DNA of 38,355 nt. It comes from JACDAN01 sp046714355 (GTDB lineage Bacteria > Actinomycetota > Thermoleophilia > Gaiellales > Gaiellaceae). The position numbers and the translations under genes are program-made. This document shows, one piece after another, positions 32,234 through 38,355 of the stretch (position 1 is the stretch's first letter; every line of letters begins with the position of its first letter). Below the pieces are notes generated by a model that worked only from the letters and a program-made list of their open reading frames with translations, was not told where the DNA came from and did no database searches. The stretch is taken from the NCBI GenBank assembly GCA_046714355.1, contig JBKKAR010000055.1, forward strand, positions 1-38,355. The letters run 5' to 3'.

Positions 32234-32920
32234 CTAGTCGCGGTTGCCGAAGAAGATCAGCGCGTAGTAGAGGAGCATCGAGAGCGCGGCCAGCGCGCCC
32301 GCGACGTAGGTGAGCGCGGCCGCCGTCAGCACTTTGTTGACTCCCGCCTGCTCGCCCGCGCCGACGATCCCGAGCTCGACGAGCTGCGTCGACGCCCGCC
32401 GAGAGGCGTTGAACTCCACGGGCAGCGTCACGATGTGGAACGCCACGGCGACGGCGTAGAGGGCGAGGGCGAGCGCGACGAGGTTCAGCGCGTTCAGTAC
32501 GGCTCCGATGATCAGAAGCCAGATCCAGGCCGTCGAGGCGAACGCGACCGCCGGGTACATCACGGAGCGGATCTTGAGCGGCACGTAACCCTTCGAGTCC
32601 TGCAGCGCATGGCCGGTCTCGTGCGCGGCGACCGCGGCGGCCGCGATGCTCGGAGGCTGGTAGACGGGCTCCGACAGGAACAGCGCCTTTTTCCGCGGGT
32701 CGTAGTGGTCGGAGAGCGGGCCGCCGGGCGAGATCTCCACCGGAACCTCCGACAGGCCGTTGCGGTCGAGGATCTGCCGCGCGACTTGCGCGCCGGGGAT
32801 CCCACTCGAGATCGGGATCTCCGAGTACTTCGCGAACGTTCGCTTGAGCCAGGCCTGGACGGCAAGGCCGATGACGAGCGGCGGAATCATGAAGGCGAGG
32901 TAGAGCCCGAAGTCGCCCAT
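32234..32920 (-). CDS. YugP-type neutral zinc metallopeptidase (membrane)
   Basis: 228 residues. An N-terminal helix (DFGLYLAFMIPPLVIGLAV) and three C-terminal helices flank the cytoplasmic domain. The zinc motif AAHETGHALQ (HExxH) is intact, and VEFNASRRA downstream supplies the third ligand region typical of the family. The family resembles HtpX-type quality-control proteases, but substrates are unknown. ATG 32920 begins the hydrophobic helix; a longer frame to 33274 is antisense to nucS and was rejected. Nine bases separate it from the frameshifted membrane gene downstream. Confidence 0.87.
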   Translation of the reverse strand: MGDFGLYLAFMIPPLVIGLAVQAWLKRTFAKYSEIPISSGIPGAQVARQILDRNGLSEVPVEISPGGPLSDHYDPRKKALFLSEPVYQPPSIAAAAVAAHETGHALQDSKGYVPLKIRSVMYPAVAFASTAWIWLLIIGAVLNALNLVALALALYAVAVAFHIVTLPVEFNASRRASTQLVELGIVGAGEQAGVNKVLTAAALTYVAGALAALSMLLYYALIFFGNRD

Positions 32921-32998
32921 CGAGTGGAAGCGTACCGAAGGGCCATGTCCCCGTACCTGGCACCGGGACACGTCCGAAAGGCGCGATACGGTCGGCGA

Positions 32999-33679
32999 GT
33001 GCGCCTGATCGTCGCCCGCTGCGAGGTCTCCTACACAGGCCGGCTCTCGGCCTTCCTGCCCGAGTCGACACGGCTCCTGATCGTCAAGGACGACGGCTCC
33101 GTGCTCGTTCATGCGGACGCCGGCGGCTACAAGCCGCTGAACTGGATGACCCCGCCCACCGTGATCGAGGTGGAGGGCGAGCCGCTCGAGCGCATGGTGG
33201 TGCGCAAGCGCGCGGGAAAGAGCGAGGACCGGCTGGAGATCCGGATCCTCGAGCTCCTGAGCGACGTCTCGCACGAGATGGGGGAGGCGGCGGCGCTCGA
33301 GAAGGACGGCGTCGAGCGGGACCTCCAGGAGGCGCTCGCGGCCGATCCGCGACTCCTCGGCGAAGAGCTCCGCCTCGCCAGCCGGGAGTGGGCCACCGAC
33401 GTCGGGCCCGTCGACCTGATGTGCCGGGACGAGGACGGCGGCTGGGTCGCCGTCGAGATCAAGCGAGTTGGAACGATCGAGGCGGTGGAGCAGCTCTCCC
33501 GCTACCTCGAGTGCATCCGTGTCGATCCCGCGAAGGCGGCCTGCCGCGGCATCCTCGCGGCCCAGAAGCTCAAGCCGCAGGCGGCGACGCTCGCCACCGC
33601 CCGCGGCATCGCGTGTGTCGAGGTCGAGCTGGACGTCCTGCGCGGCCTCCGCGAACCGGAGCTCACGCTCTTTGCATAG
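32999..33679 (+). CDS. nucS: Mismatch-specific endonuclease NucS/EndoMS
   Basis: 226 residues. The N-terminus RLIVARCEVSYTGRLSAFLP and the nuclease core REWATDVGPVDLMCRD with VAVEIKRVG (Asp139, Glu153, Lys155; PD-(D/E)xK) match EndoMS. The C-terminal EPELTLFA resembles a sliding-clamp-binding end. NucS replaces MutS/MutL in many actinobacteria, cutting both strands at mismatches. GTG 32999 gives the family N-terminus; ATG 32945 would add 18 unlike residues. Divergent from the YugP-like gene. Confidence 0.93.
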   Translation: MRLIVARCEVSYTGRLSAFLPESTRLLIVKDDGSVLVHADAGGYKPLNWMTPPTVIEVEGEPLERMVVRKRAGKSEDRLEIRILELLSDVSHEMGEAAALEKDGVERDLQEALAADPRLLGEELRLASREWATDVGPVDLMCRDEDGGWVAVEIKRVGTIEAVEQLSRYLECIRVDPAKAACRGILAAQKLKPQAATLATARGIACVEVELDVLRGLREPELTLFA

Positions 33680-33750
33680 CTAGGTTGTGGCGCGGCTCGT
33701 CGCGCAGCCGGAAGCGCGAGATCGTGGCATCAGTCATCTAACCTTTCGGC

Positions 33751-34569
33751 GTGAACATCGAGGCGGTGGCACGGAGCACGGGCGTGCCGGCCGCGACGCT
33801 GCGGAAGTGGGAGGAGCGCTACGGCGTCCCTGCGCCGCTGCGGACCGAGGGCGCCCAGCGGCGTTACGGCGATCGCGACGTGCGTCAGATCGAGTGGCTT
33901 CGCGACCGGCTCGCGGAAGGGCTGCGGATCGGACAAGCGGCGGCGATGCTCCAACGCATCGCCGAGCCGGTCGGCAGCGCGGACGACCTGCGGAATGCGC
34001 TCCTCGATGCGCTCGGCGCTCACTCGCCTTCGCGCATCGAAGCGCTCGTGAACCAGACGTTCGCCGTGTATCCGCCCGAGACGGCGGTTGCGCGAGTCGT
34101 CGAGCCCGTCCTTCAGAGGACGGGAGAGCTCTGGGAGCGGGGGGAGATTTCCGTGGCGGACGAGCACTTCGTCTCGCAACTCATGACGACCAAGCTCCGC
34201 GCGCTCGTCGACACGACGGCGAGTGGTGCCGCCGGCGTCGCGGTGCTCGCGTGCGTTCCGGGCGAGCGCCACGAGCTGGGCCTCCTGTGCCTCGCCGCCC
34301 TGCTGCAGGCTGACGGCTGGAGGGTGATCTACCTGGGTCAGGACACTCCGCTCGACGATGCGTTCGAGCTGGCCGCCGGGGCGGACGCGAGGGTCCTCGC
34401 GATCAGCGGCACGATGCCCGAGCAGGCGGAGGATGTCGAAGCAGACCTCGAGCGGCTCGGACGGGCCTTTCCCGGGATTCGCGTGCTGCGCGGAGGGGCC
34501 GCTTTCGGCGGCCCCTCCGCGGATCGTGCCGTTCGCTCGCTGCGACGTCTGCGGCGAAAGCCTGGCTAA
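33751..34569 (+). CDS. CarH/LitR-type B12-dependent light-responsive MerR regulator
   Basis: 272 residues. MerR helix-turn-helix at 1-70 (AATLRKWEERYGVPAPLRTE, RRYGDRDVRQIEWL), a four-helix cobalamin cap at about 78-150 and a Rossmann B12 domain at about 160-272. The cap carries W128 and E138-H139 (Wx9EH), and the B12 loop has ERHELG with H174. These match Trp131, Glu141, His142 and His177 of Thermus CarH at a constant offset of three. Such proteins bind DNA as adenosylcobalamin tetramers in the dark and fall apart in light. The residue after W128 is Glu, not the His that caps cobalt in lit Thermus CarH. GTG start at 33751. It follows nucS by 71 bases; its own target is not evident. Confidence 0.88.
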   Translation: MNIEAVARSTGVPAATLRKWEERYGVPAPLRTEGAQRRYGDRDVRQIEWLRDRLAEGLRIGQAAAMLQRIAEPVGSADDLRNALLDALGAHSPSRIEALVNQTFAVYPPETAVARVVEPVLQRTGELWERGEISVADEHFVSQLMTTKLRALVDTTASGAAGVAVLACVPGERHELGLLCLAALLQADGWRVIYLGQDTPLDDAFELAAGADARVLAISGTMPEQAEDVEADLERLGRAFPGIRVLRGGAAFGGPSADRAVRSLRRLRRKPG

Positions 34570-34572
34570 CCC

Positions 34573-35367
34573 CTAGCGAACCTGGACGTTCGTCGGCCGC
34601 TCGGACGGCAGGCCGGACTCGCTCGTCTCGCTCTGCTGAGACAGGTCTTCCTTCATCCGCTCGGCTTCCTGCTTGCCCTGCTGGATGTCCTGCTTGACCT
34701 GACCCTTCTGCTCCTGGCCCTTCTGGTACGCGCCTTCGAGCATCCGCCCGGCGACCTCGCGGCCACCCAGGCCGAACGCCAGGGCGGCGCCCAGCGCGAT
34801 CGAGCCGAGGAGGAGCGTGTAGGTCGTCACGACGATGTCGTGAGCGATCTTCAGCTGCTCCAGGATCATGAAGGTCGCGATCGTCATGACCAGGATCGGG
34901 GCAGCGGTGGCGATGATCTTGCCGGTGGGCGTGTCGCCCATCAGCTTGGTCGCGAGCGTCGCGACGCCGGCCGAGATCGCACCGGCGACGAGGAAGATCG
35001 CGAGTGCGGCGATCACGTTCGGCAGGTAGCCCCAGACCGCGGCGACGAACGCCGAGACGGCCTCAATGCCGAGCGCCGACGCGGCGATCGAGACGAACGC
35101 GAGAAAGATCGCCCAGTACGCGACCCGGCCGATCAGCCGTGACGGGCTGGCGGCGATCTTCCCAACCCACTCACCGGTGCTTCCGGAGAGAAGGTGTCTA
35201 TCGAGGCCGGCTCGAGTCAGCCCGCTCGTCAGGAGCTTCTGGACGAACTTGGCGATGAAGTAGCCGACGACGAGGATGACGACCGCGCCGATGAGCGCCG
35301 GGATCCAGGCGAAGAAAACGCTGAACCCCCGCTCGACGCTGTCGCCGATGTTCAGTGCGGCGAACAT
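34573..35367 (-). CDS. Conserved TM-helix (mechanosensitive-channel-like) membrane protein
   Basis: 264 residues. It contains repeated hydrophobic helices (FAWIPALIGAVVILVVGYFI, IGRVAYWAIFLAFVSIA, LPNVIAALAIFLVAGAIS, ATFMILEQLKIA, LGAALAFGLGGREVAGRML), the arrangement of the PF05552-type TM-helix family related to MscS pores. The MscS beta domain is absent; instead the last 55 residues form a charged, Gln/Lys/Glu-rich tail likely to be coiled. ATG 35367 follows GGGGGA. It converges on the CarH gene with a 3-base gap. Possibly a small osmotic channel; activity unproven. Confidence 0.8.
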   Translation of the reverse strand: MFAALNIGDSVERGFSVFFAWIPALIGAVVILVVGYFIAKFVQKLLTSGLTRAGLDRHLLSGSTGEWVGKIAASPSRLIGRVAYWAIFLAFVSIAASALGIEAVSAFVAAVWGYLPNVIAALAIFLVAGAISAGVATLATKLMGDTPTGKIIATAAPILVMTIATFMILEQLKIAHDIVVTTYTLLLGSIALGAALAFGLGGREVAGRMLEGAYQKGQEQKGQVKQDIQQGKQEAERMKEDLSQQSETSESGLPSERPTNVQVR

Positions 35368-35450
35368 TGAAGCAGTCCCCCTTTGAGACAGTAACTGGAC
35401 AGAGAACACCCTCCTACCCACCGGCAACGCTCCAAAACACGCGACTTCCT

Positions 35451-35717
35451 ATGATTCCGCGGCATGCCAGCGGAACCCGGAGGCCCGTCCTCCTCGAGCT
35501 AGCCGTCGCCAACTCGCTCGCCAGCCAGGTCTTCGTTCGGGAGCTCCTGCGCGCCGGCTATCCGCCGACCCAGGTCGGGATGCGCACGCGGATCGAGATC
35601 CACGGCCGGGCGGCAGAGCGGGCGATCGAGGAAGAGCTCGGCGTGCCGATCGAGGACTACCGCGGTCCACTCGAACGGTTACGCAAAGCCAACCGGGCGC
35701 TGTTAAGCCGCGATTAA
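35451..35717 (+). CDS. Small hypothetical protein
   Basis: 88 residues from ATG 35451, the best start in a frame open from 35355. The sequence is charged and helical (ELAVANSLASQVFVRELLRA, ERAIEEELGVPIEDYRG) with no signal or membrane segment. GYPPTQVGMRTRIEIHG may be a short strand pair. I do not recognise a family. It ends in the low-GC stretch TTAAGCCGCGATTAACAA and is followed by a terminator-like hairpin, supporting a real gene. Divergent from the TM-helix gene. Confidence 0.55.
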   Translation: MIPRHASGTRRPVLLELAVANSLASQVFVRELLRAGYPPTQVGMRTRIEIHGRAAERAIEEELGVPIEDYRGPLERLRKANRALLSRD

Positions 35718-35740
35718 CAAGGGCCGTCCGGCACTAGATT

Positions 35741-35763
35741 TAGGGCGGATCAGATCCGCCCTA
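35741..35763. terminator. Hairpin between convergent genes
   Basis: TAGGGCGGAT (35741-35750) and ATCCGCCCTA (35754-35763) pair perfectly around CAG. No long T run follows on either strand, but the site lies in the 96-base gap between two convergent genes, where a bidirectional terminator is expected. Confidence 0.6.
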
Positions 35764-35813
35764 TCCTGTGACTGTGTTCGTGATCATCTTCAAGTTGCCC
35801 ATGCCGTAAGAGT

Positions 35814-37058
35814 TCAAGAGACGGCGGTGGCGCGCCGGTCTGCCGCCCAGGCGGCGCACGCCGACCGAGAGCGTTCGATCAGCTTGTCCTGGTTCTCGGG
35901 CTCGACCTCGAGCCGGACTGCGTGGACGATCAGGTCGTCGAATTGCGAGCTCTCGAAGTACTCGACCGTCAGCTCATCGAGGTTTGGCAGCGCCTCGGCC
36001 CGAAACTCCTCGAACGCATCGGCCTGGAAGTAGGCATCGGCGAGCTCGCGGTAGCGCCTGAGCTTCTCCTCGTAGGAAAGCGTCGGGTCGTCGGCGATGT
36101 CGAAATAGTCACGCGTGTTCTGGTTCACGCGCATCGACCGGCCGGTCACCGCGCAGAACGCGCACCAGGCGACGAGGGACTGGATCGCCCAGGGGAAGTG
36201 GTAGTGGAGGCTGACCATCGCCATGTCCGGCGAGGCGTTGGCGTAGTCGATCGGGAAGGCTTCACCGTCCTTGACGATCACCTCGCAGGAGTTGAACTCC
36301 CAGCGGAAGAAGGCGTTGACGAGCCGGCCGATCGTCTCGACCTCCCGGTGGAGCTCCGGCTCGAGGAACTTGTCGTCGACGCTGTAGCGGTAGTGCCCGT
36401 GGGCCGACGGGTCGTACTGCATGACCTTCGTCTGAGGCCCGATCGAGAGGCTGCGCGTGAAGACGTCGAAGTCGTTCACGGCCGCCTGGAGGTGCATGAG
36501 CCGCTCGCCTGACTCCTCGTACGCGCGGTGCAGCTCCTCGCTCGACTCGATCCGAGTGACACCGACCCACATACCGCCGTCGAACGGCTTCATGTACAGC
36601 GGGTAGCCAACCTGCTCGGCGACGTAGTCGAGGTCGAACTCGGGGCTGTATCGCTCCGCCATCGGCACATAGCGGGGATTGTCCGGTGGGAGCTTGTGGG
36701 GGATCAGCCAGGTCTCCGGAACCTTGATCCCAAGCCGCATCAGCGCGCAGTAGGCGGAGTGCTTCTCCATCGCCTGGAACGTGAACGGGTTGTTGAGGAG
36801 ATAGACCTCGTCCATCAGCGCGAGCTTCTTCAGCCATTCGCGCGGCACCTCGTACCACCAGGCGAGCCGGTCGATGATCAGCTGGTAACGAGGCTTGTAA
36901 CGGAGGTCGAAAGGCTCGTGGACGATCCGCTCGGTCGTGAAATCGTGCGTTGCGCCGTTCCACGTGATCGGCCCCAGGCGCGCGAGTAGCGACTCGAAGG
37001 CCGTCGGCCAGTCCTCCTCGGTGGCGAGGAGCAGTCCGATCAGATGGTTCTGCGCCAT
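35814..37058 (-). CDS. ATP-grasp family protein of unknown substrate
   Basis: 414 residues. The middle and C-terminal half have the ATP-grasp plan: MRLGIKVPETWLIPHK, a nucleotide-lid segment VAEQVGYPLYMKPFDGGMWV (Lys for ATP), LQAAVNDFDVFTRSL, and the magnesium ligands in NSCEVIVKDG followed by PIDYANASPD. The N-terminal 120 residues (LRYKPRYQLIIDRLAWWYEV) and last 100 are particular to the protein. ATP-grasp enzymes join a carboxylate to an amine or thiol through acyl phosphate. No dedicated partner is adjacent except the alpha/beta hydrolase 15 bases upstream, likely in the same transcript. Product unknown. Confidence 0.78.
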   Translation of the reverse strand: MAQNHLIGLLLATEEDWPTAFESLLARLGPITWNGATHDFTTERIVHEPFDLRYKPRYQLIIDRLAWWYEVPREWLKKLALMDEVYLLNNPFTFQAMEKHSAYCALMRLGIKVPETWLIPHKLPPDNPRYVPMAERYSPEFDLDYVAEQVGYPLYMKPFDGGMWVGVTRIESSEELHRAYEESGERLMHLQAAVNDFDVFTRSLSIGPQTKVMQYDPSAHGHYRYSVDDKFLEPELHREVETIGRLVNAFFRWEFNSCEVIVKDGEAFPIDYANASPDMAMVSLHYHFPWAIQSLVAWCAFCAVTGRSMRVNQNTRDYFDIADDPTLSYEEKLRRYRELADAYFQADAFEEFRAEALPNLDELTVEYFESSQFDDLIVHAVRLEVEPENQDKLIERSRSACAAWAADRRATAVS

Positions 37059-37073
37059 GGCGCTGCAGCGAGT

Positions 37074-37937
37074 CTAAGCCGCTTTGAGTGAGGTGAGCAC
37101 GTCCTCGGTGTGAGACCAGAGCAGAAGATGCCCGGCGCCGGCGACCATGTGCAGTCGGCTATGGGGGATCGTCTCGGCGAAGAACTCGGCGATCCGGGGG
37201 GAGACCGCTCTGTCGGCGTCGCCCTGCCAGATGTGCGTGGTGACCCCGATCTCCTCAGGACGGAAGCCCCACGGCGCGACGTAGAGGAGGAAGAGGTCGT
37301 GCGCGTAGCCCTCCGGGCCCCGCGCCACCGTCTCGAGCCTGGCGGCCTTGAAACGGGCGCGGACGTCCGGGTCGGCCATCACCTCCCGGTCGGCTTCTGG
37401 CCCACCGCTGTCGCCGTTGCGCGACCCGCGCGCTATCTCCTCGAGCTCGGCGCGGCAGTCTTCGAGCAGCTGGGTCGCGACGAGAACGGGGTCGCGCTCG
37501 GCCAGCTCCATCATCGGCTGCCGGTGCGGAGGAGCGGAGAAGCGGAGCTCCGGACGGTCCCAGACGGGCGCCGGGGAGCTGACCAGCCCGACGGACGAGA
37601 CGCGCTCGGGCAGCGCATACCCACAGGCGGCGGCGTGCGGCCCGCCGCCCGACATGCCGAAGACTCCGAAGCGCTCGATGCCGAGGTCGTCCGCCAGCTC
37701 GGCGACGTCGCGCGGCCAGTCGAGGAGCGTCCGCTTCGGCTGGAAGTCCGAGAGCCCGTAGCCGGGCCGGTCGACGAGGATCAGCCGGACGCCGGCCGCC
37801 CGCGGCGCCTCGTCGCCGAGGTGCGCGAGCCAGGAGAGGCTCGTCCCGAGGAAGCCCAGCACGGGAACGCCGTCGGGCGAGCCCGACTCGGAATACCCGA
37901 GCGCGCGTCCGTCGGAGAGGTGGAAGACCGCGGCCAT
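37074..37937 (-). CDS. Alpha/beta hydrolase
   Basis: 287 residues. LVDRPGYGLSD precedes the nucleophile elbow GMSGGGPHA (Ser), then the acid in WQGDADRAVSP and the His in GAGHLLLWS: a full triad. The VLGFLGTSLSW segment holds the usual oxyanion strand. Substrate cannot be inferred; the family includes esterases, epoxide hydrolases and haloalkane dehalogenases. It sits 15 bases upstream of the ATP-grasp gene, so the two may act together. ATG 37937. Confidence 0.88.
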   Translation of the reverse strand: MAAVFHLSDGRALGYSESGSPDGVPVLGFLGTSLSWLAHLGDEAPRAAGVRLILVDRPGYGLSDFQPKRTLLDWPRDVAELADDLGIERFGVFGMSGGGPHAAACGYALPERVSSVGLVSSPAPVWDRPELRFSAPPHRQPMMELAERDPVLVATQLLEDCRAELEEIARGSRNGDSGGPEADREVMADPDVRARFKAARLETVARGPEGYAHDLFLLYVAPWGFRPEEIGVTTHIWQGDADRAVSPRIAEFFAETIPHSRLHMVAGAGHLLLWSHTEDVLTSLKAA

Positions 37938-37967
37938 GGCCGGCGGACGTTAGCCGCTGGCAAACGA

Positions 37968-37996
37968 GAGAGGGCGCCCCCTGGGGCCGCCCTCTC
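37968..37996. terminator. Strong GC hairpin upstream of the hydrolase gene
   Basis: GAGAGGGCG (37968-37976) pairs exactly with CGCCCTCTC (37988-37996), and the CCCC and GGGG inside extend the stem with a single bulged C. On the - strand it lies 25 bases after the TAA of the small frame at 38021-38215, so it may terminate that unit. Confidence 0.55.
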
Positions 37997-38020
37997 CTCT
38001 GCTCGTTCCGCTCCGTCCGC

Positions 38021-38215
38021 TTAGCTGTTGAGGCAGAGCGCGCTGTAGTCCCACGTGCGCGCCCCCGGTGGGCGTCGCGATCGGTCGCGACGGCGGGGCA
38101 GCTCGTTCCGCAGGCGGCGGATCTCGCCGACCTGCTGGTGGCCGCGATCGCGGGCTGGCCGAATGCCGGCTCGGCGGACACCAAAACCGCCGCTCCAGCC
38201 TAGAAATCCCTGCAA
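38021..38215 (-). CDS. Possible small ORF or C-terminal gene fragment
   Basis: A 64-codon frame from TTG 38215 ends in TWDYSALCLNS then TAA. Most of it is Arg-rich and unlike a folded protein; only QQVGEIRRLRNEL looks helical. In its favour, a strong hairpin follows its stop by 25 bases and no other frame explains this 400-base gap (37938-38338). It also contains the small stem GTCGCGA/TCGCGAC (38074-38091). Could equally be non-coding leader sequence. No family recognised. Confidence 0.22.
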   Translation of the reverse strand: MQGFLGWSGGFGVRRAGIRPARDRGHQQVGEIRRLRNELPRRRDRSRRPPGARTWDYSALCLNS

Positions 38216-38220
38216 ATCGC

Positions 38221-38234
38221 TGACTGATCGGTCA
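38221..38234. promoter_or_regulatory. TetR-like quasi-palindrome
   Basis: TGACTGATCGGTCA matches its reverse complement except at one pair of positions. Motifs of the form TGAC-N6-GTCA are common TetR/AcrR operators. It lies about 105 bases before the GTG at 38339, a reasonable promoter position for that gene. Confidence 0.3.
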
Positions 38235-38338
38235 ATCGGGTTTAGGCGTTCTCTGCGACTGGGAAGGCACCTGGGTCAGGACGCGGCCCGCGTCACCCAC
38301 CTCAGCGGTCCGGCAACTTTGAACGAAGGGGGAACAGC

Positions 38339-38355
38339 GTGAGGAAACGTCACCG
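38339..38355 (+). CDS. Start of a gene cut by the window end
   Basis: GTG 38339 is preceded by AAGGGGGAACA, a good ribosome site, and followed by codons for RKRHR. The basic start would suit a signal peptide, but only six codons are present, so no function can be given. Confidence 0.45.

Noticed and set aside
31319..32998. Long upstream extension of the nucS frame
   Set aside because: Antisense of the two - strand membrane genes, charged low-complexity product; NucS homology begins at 32999.
33680..33750. AGGTT...AACCT pair before the CarH-like gene as its operator
   Set aside because: Only five paired bases separated by about 50 bases; too weak to claim without comparison to other sites.
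35774..35809. Twelve-codon frame (VFVIIFKLPMP) near the ATP-grasp gene, considered as a RiPP precursor
   Set aside because: It lies on the other strand just after a terminator hairpin, has no ribosome site or leader pattern, and the ATP-grasp protein does not resemble microviridin-type enzymes.
1..38355. CRISPR arrays, tRNA or rRNA genes, insertion sequences, integrases and phage genes
   Set aside because: Looked for repeats, transposase or integrase motifs and tRNA-like cloverleafs by eye; none found.

Overview
The window is a GC-rich (roughly 68-70 %) bacterial chromosome segment, packed on both strands. Frequent GTG and TTG starts, 4-base stop/start overlaps, an EndoMS/NucS mismatch endonuclease, an F420-type PPOX oxidoreductase, an ECF sigma factor with a SnoaL-like tail and a secreted protein with a PxKF-type C-terminus all point to an actinobacterium. 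The style resembles the deep-branching Thermoleophilia/Gaiellales. That placement is inference, because no rRNA or marker alignment is available. I see no tRNA, rRNA, CRISPR array, IS element or prophage.

Region 1 (1-11211, + strand) is one co-directional, mostly overlapping unit. In order it holds a 5'-truncated isopropylmalate/homocitrate-synthase-type HMGL enzyme, a RidA-family protein, a phytoene-desaturase-like FAD oxidoreductase, a xylose-isomerase-like TIM-barrel enzyme and a ketopantoate-reductase-family dehydrogenase. These are followed by a complete branched-chain-amino-acid-type ABC importer (binding protein, two ATPases, two permeases), a second ketopantoate-reductase-family dehydrogenase and an M24 creatinase-fold hydrolase that lacks the usual metal ligands. 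It reads as an uptake-plus-catabolism operon for an unidentified small molecule, probably nitrogenous. It is the best candidate here for an undescribed pathway.

Region 2 (11208-18865) is mixed. It holds an SRPBCC protein next to what looks like the tail of a lost ArsR regulator, an orphan XdhC, an ECF sigma factor convergent with a STAS protein, and a DHA2 drug-type exporter behind a strong palindrome. A UbiA prenyltransferase with an N-terminal split-barrel-like domain is coupled to a PPOX protein. Then come a divergent F420-type oxidoreductase, a half-length LtrA protein and an AraC N-terminal fragment.

Region 3 (18866-28033) holds a 1362-residue secreted protein with a degenerate metalloprotease core and a PxKF end, and a small secreted partner. 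It continues with a 1049-residue zinc-ribbon/cyclase/AAA/TPR signalling protein, a DMT-transporter remnant, a hotdog thioesterase, a perfect bidirectional terminator and a Lys-rich secreted protein.

Region 4 (28110-33679) is envelope and genome maintenance: an O-antigen-ligase-like protein with TPRs, an M15 peptidase, a divergent L,D-transpeptidase, a frameshifted LPG-synthase-type membrane protein, a YugP-type protease and NucS. Region 5 (33751-38355) holds a CarH-type B12 photoreceptor regulator with the full cobalamin/light motif, a TM-helix membrane protein, a small hypothetical protein, an ATP-grasp enzyme, an alpha/beta hydrolase and the start of a further gene. At least five genes between 11.7 and 32.2 kb look truncated, internally deleted or frameshifted.
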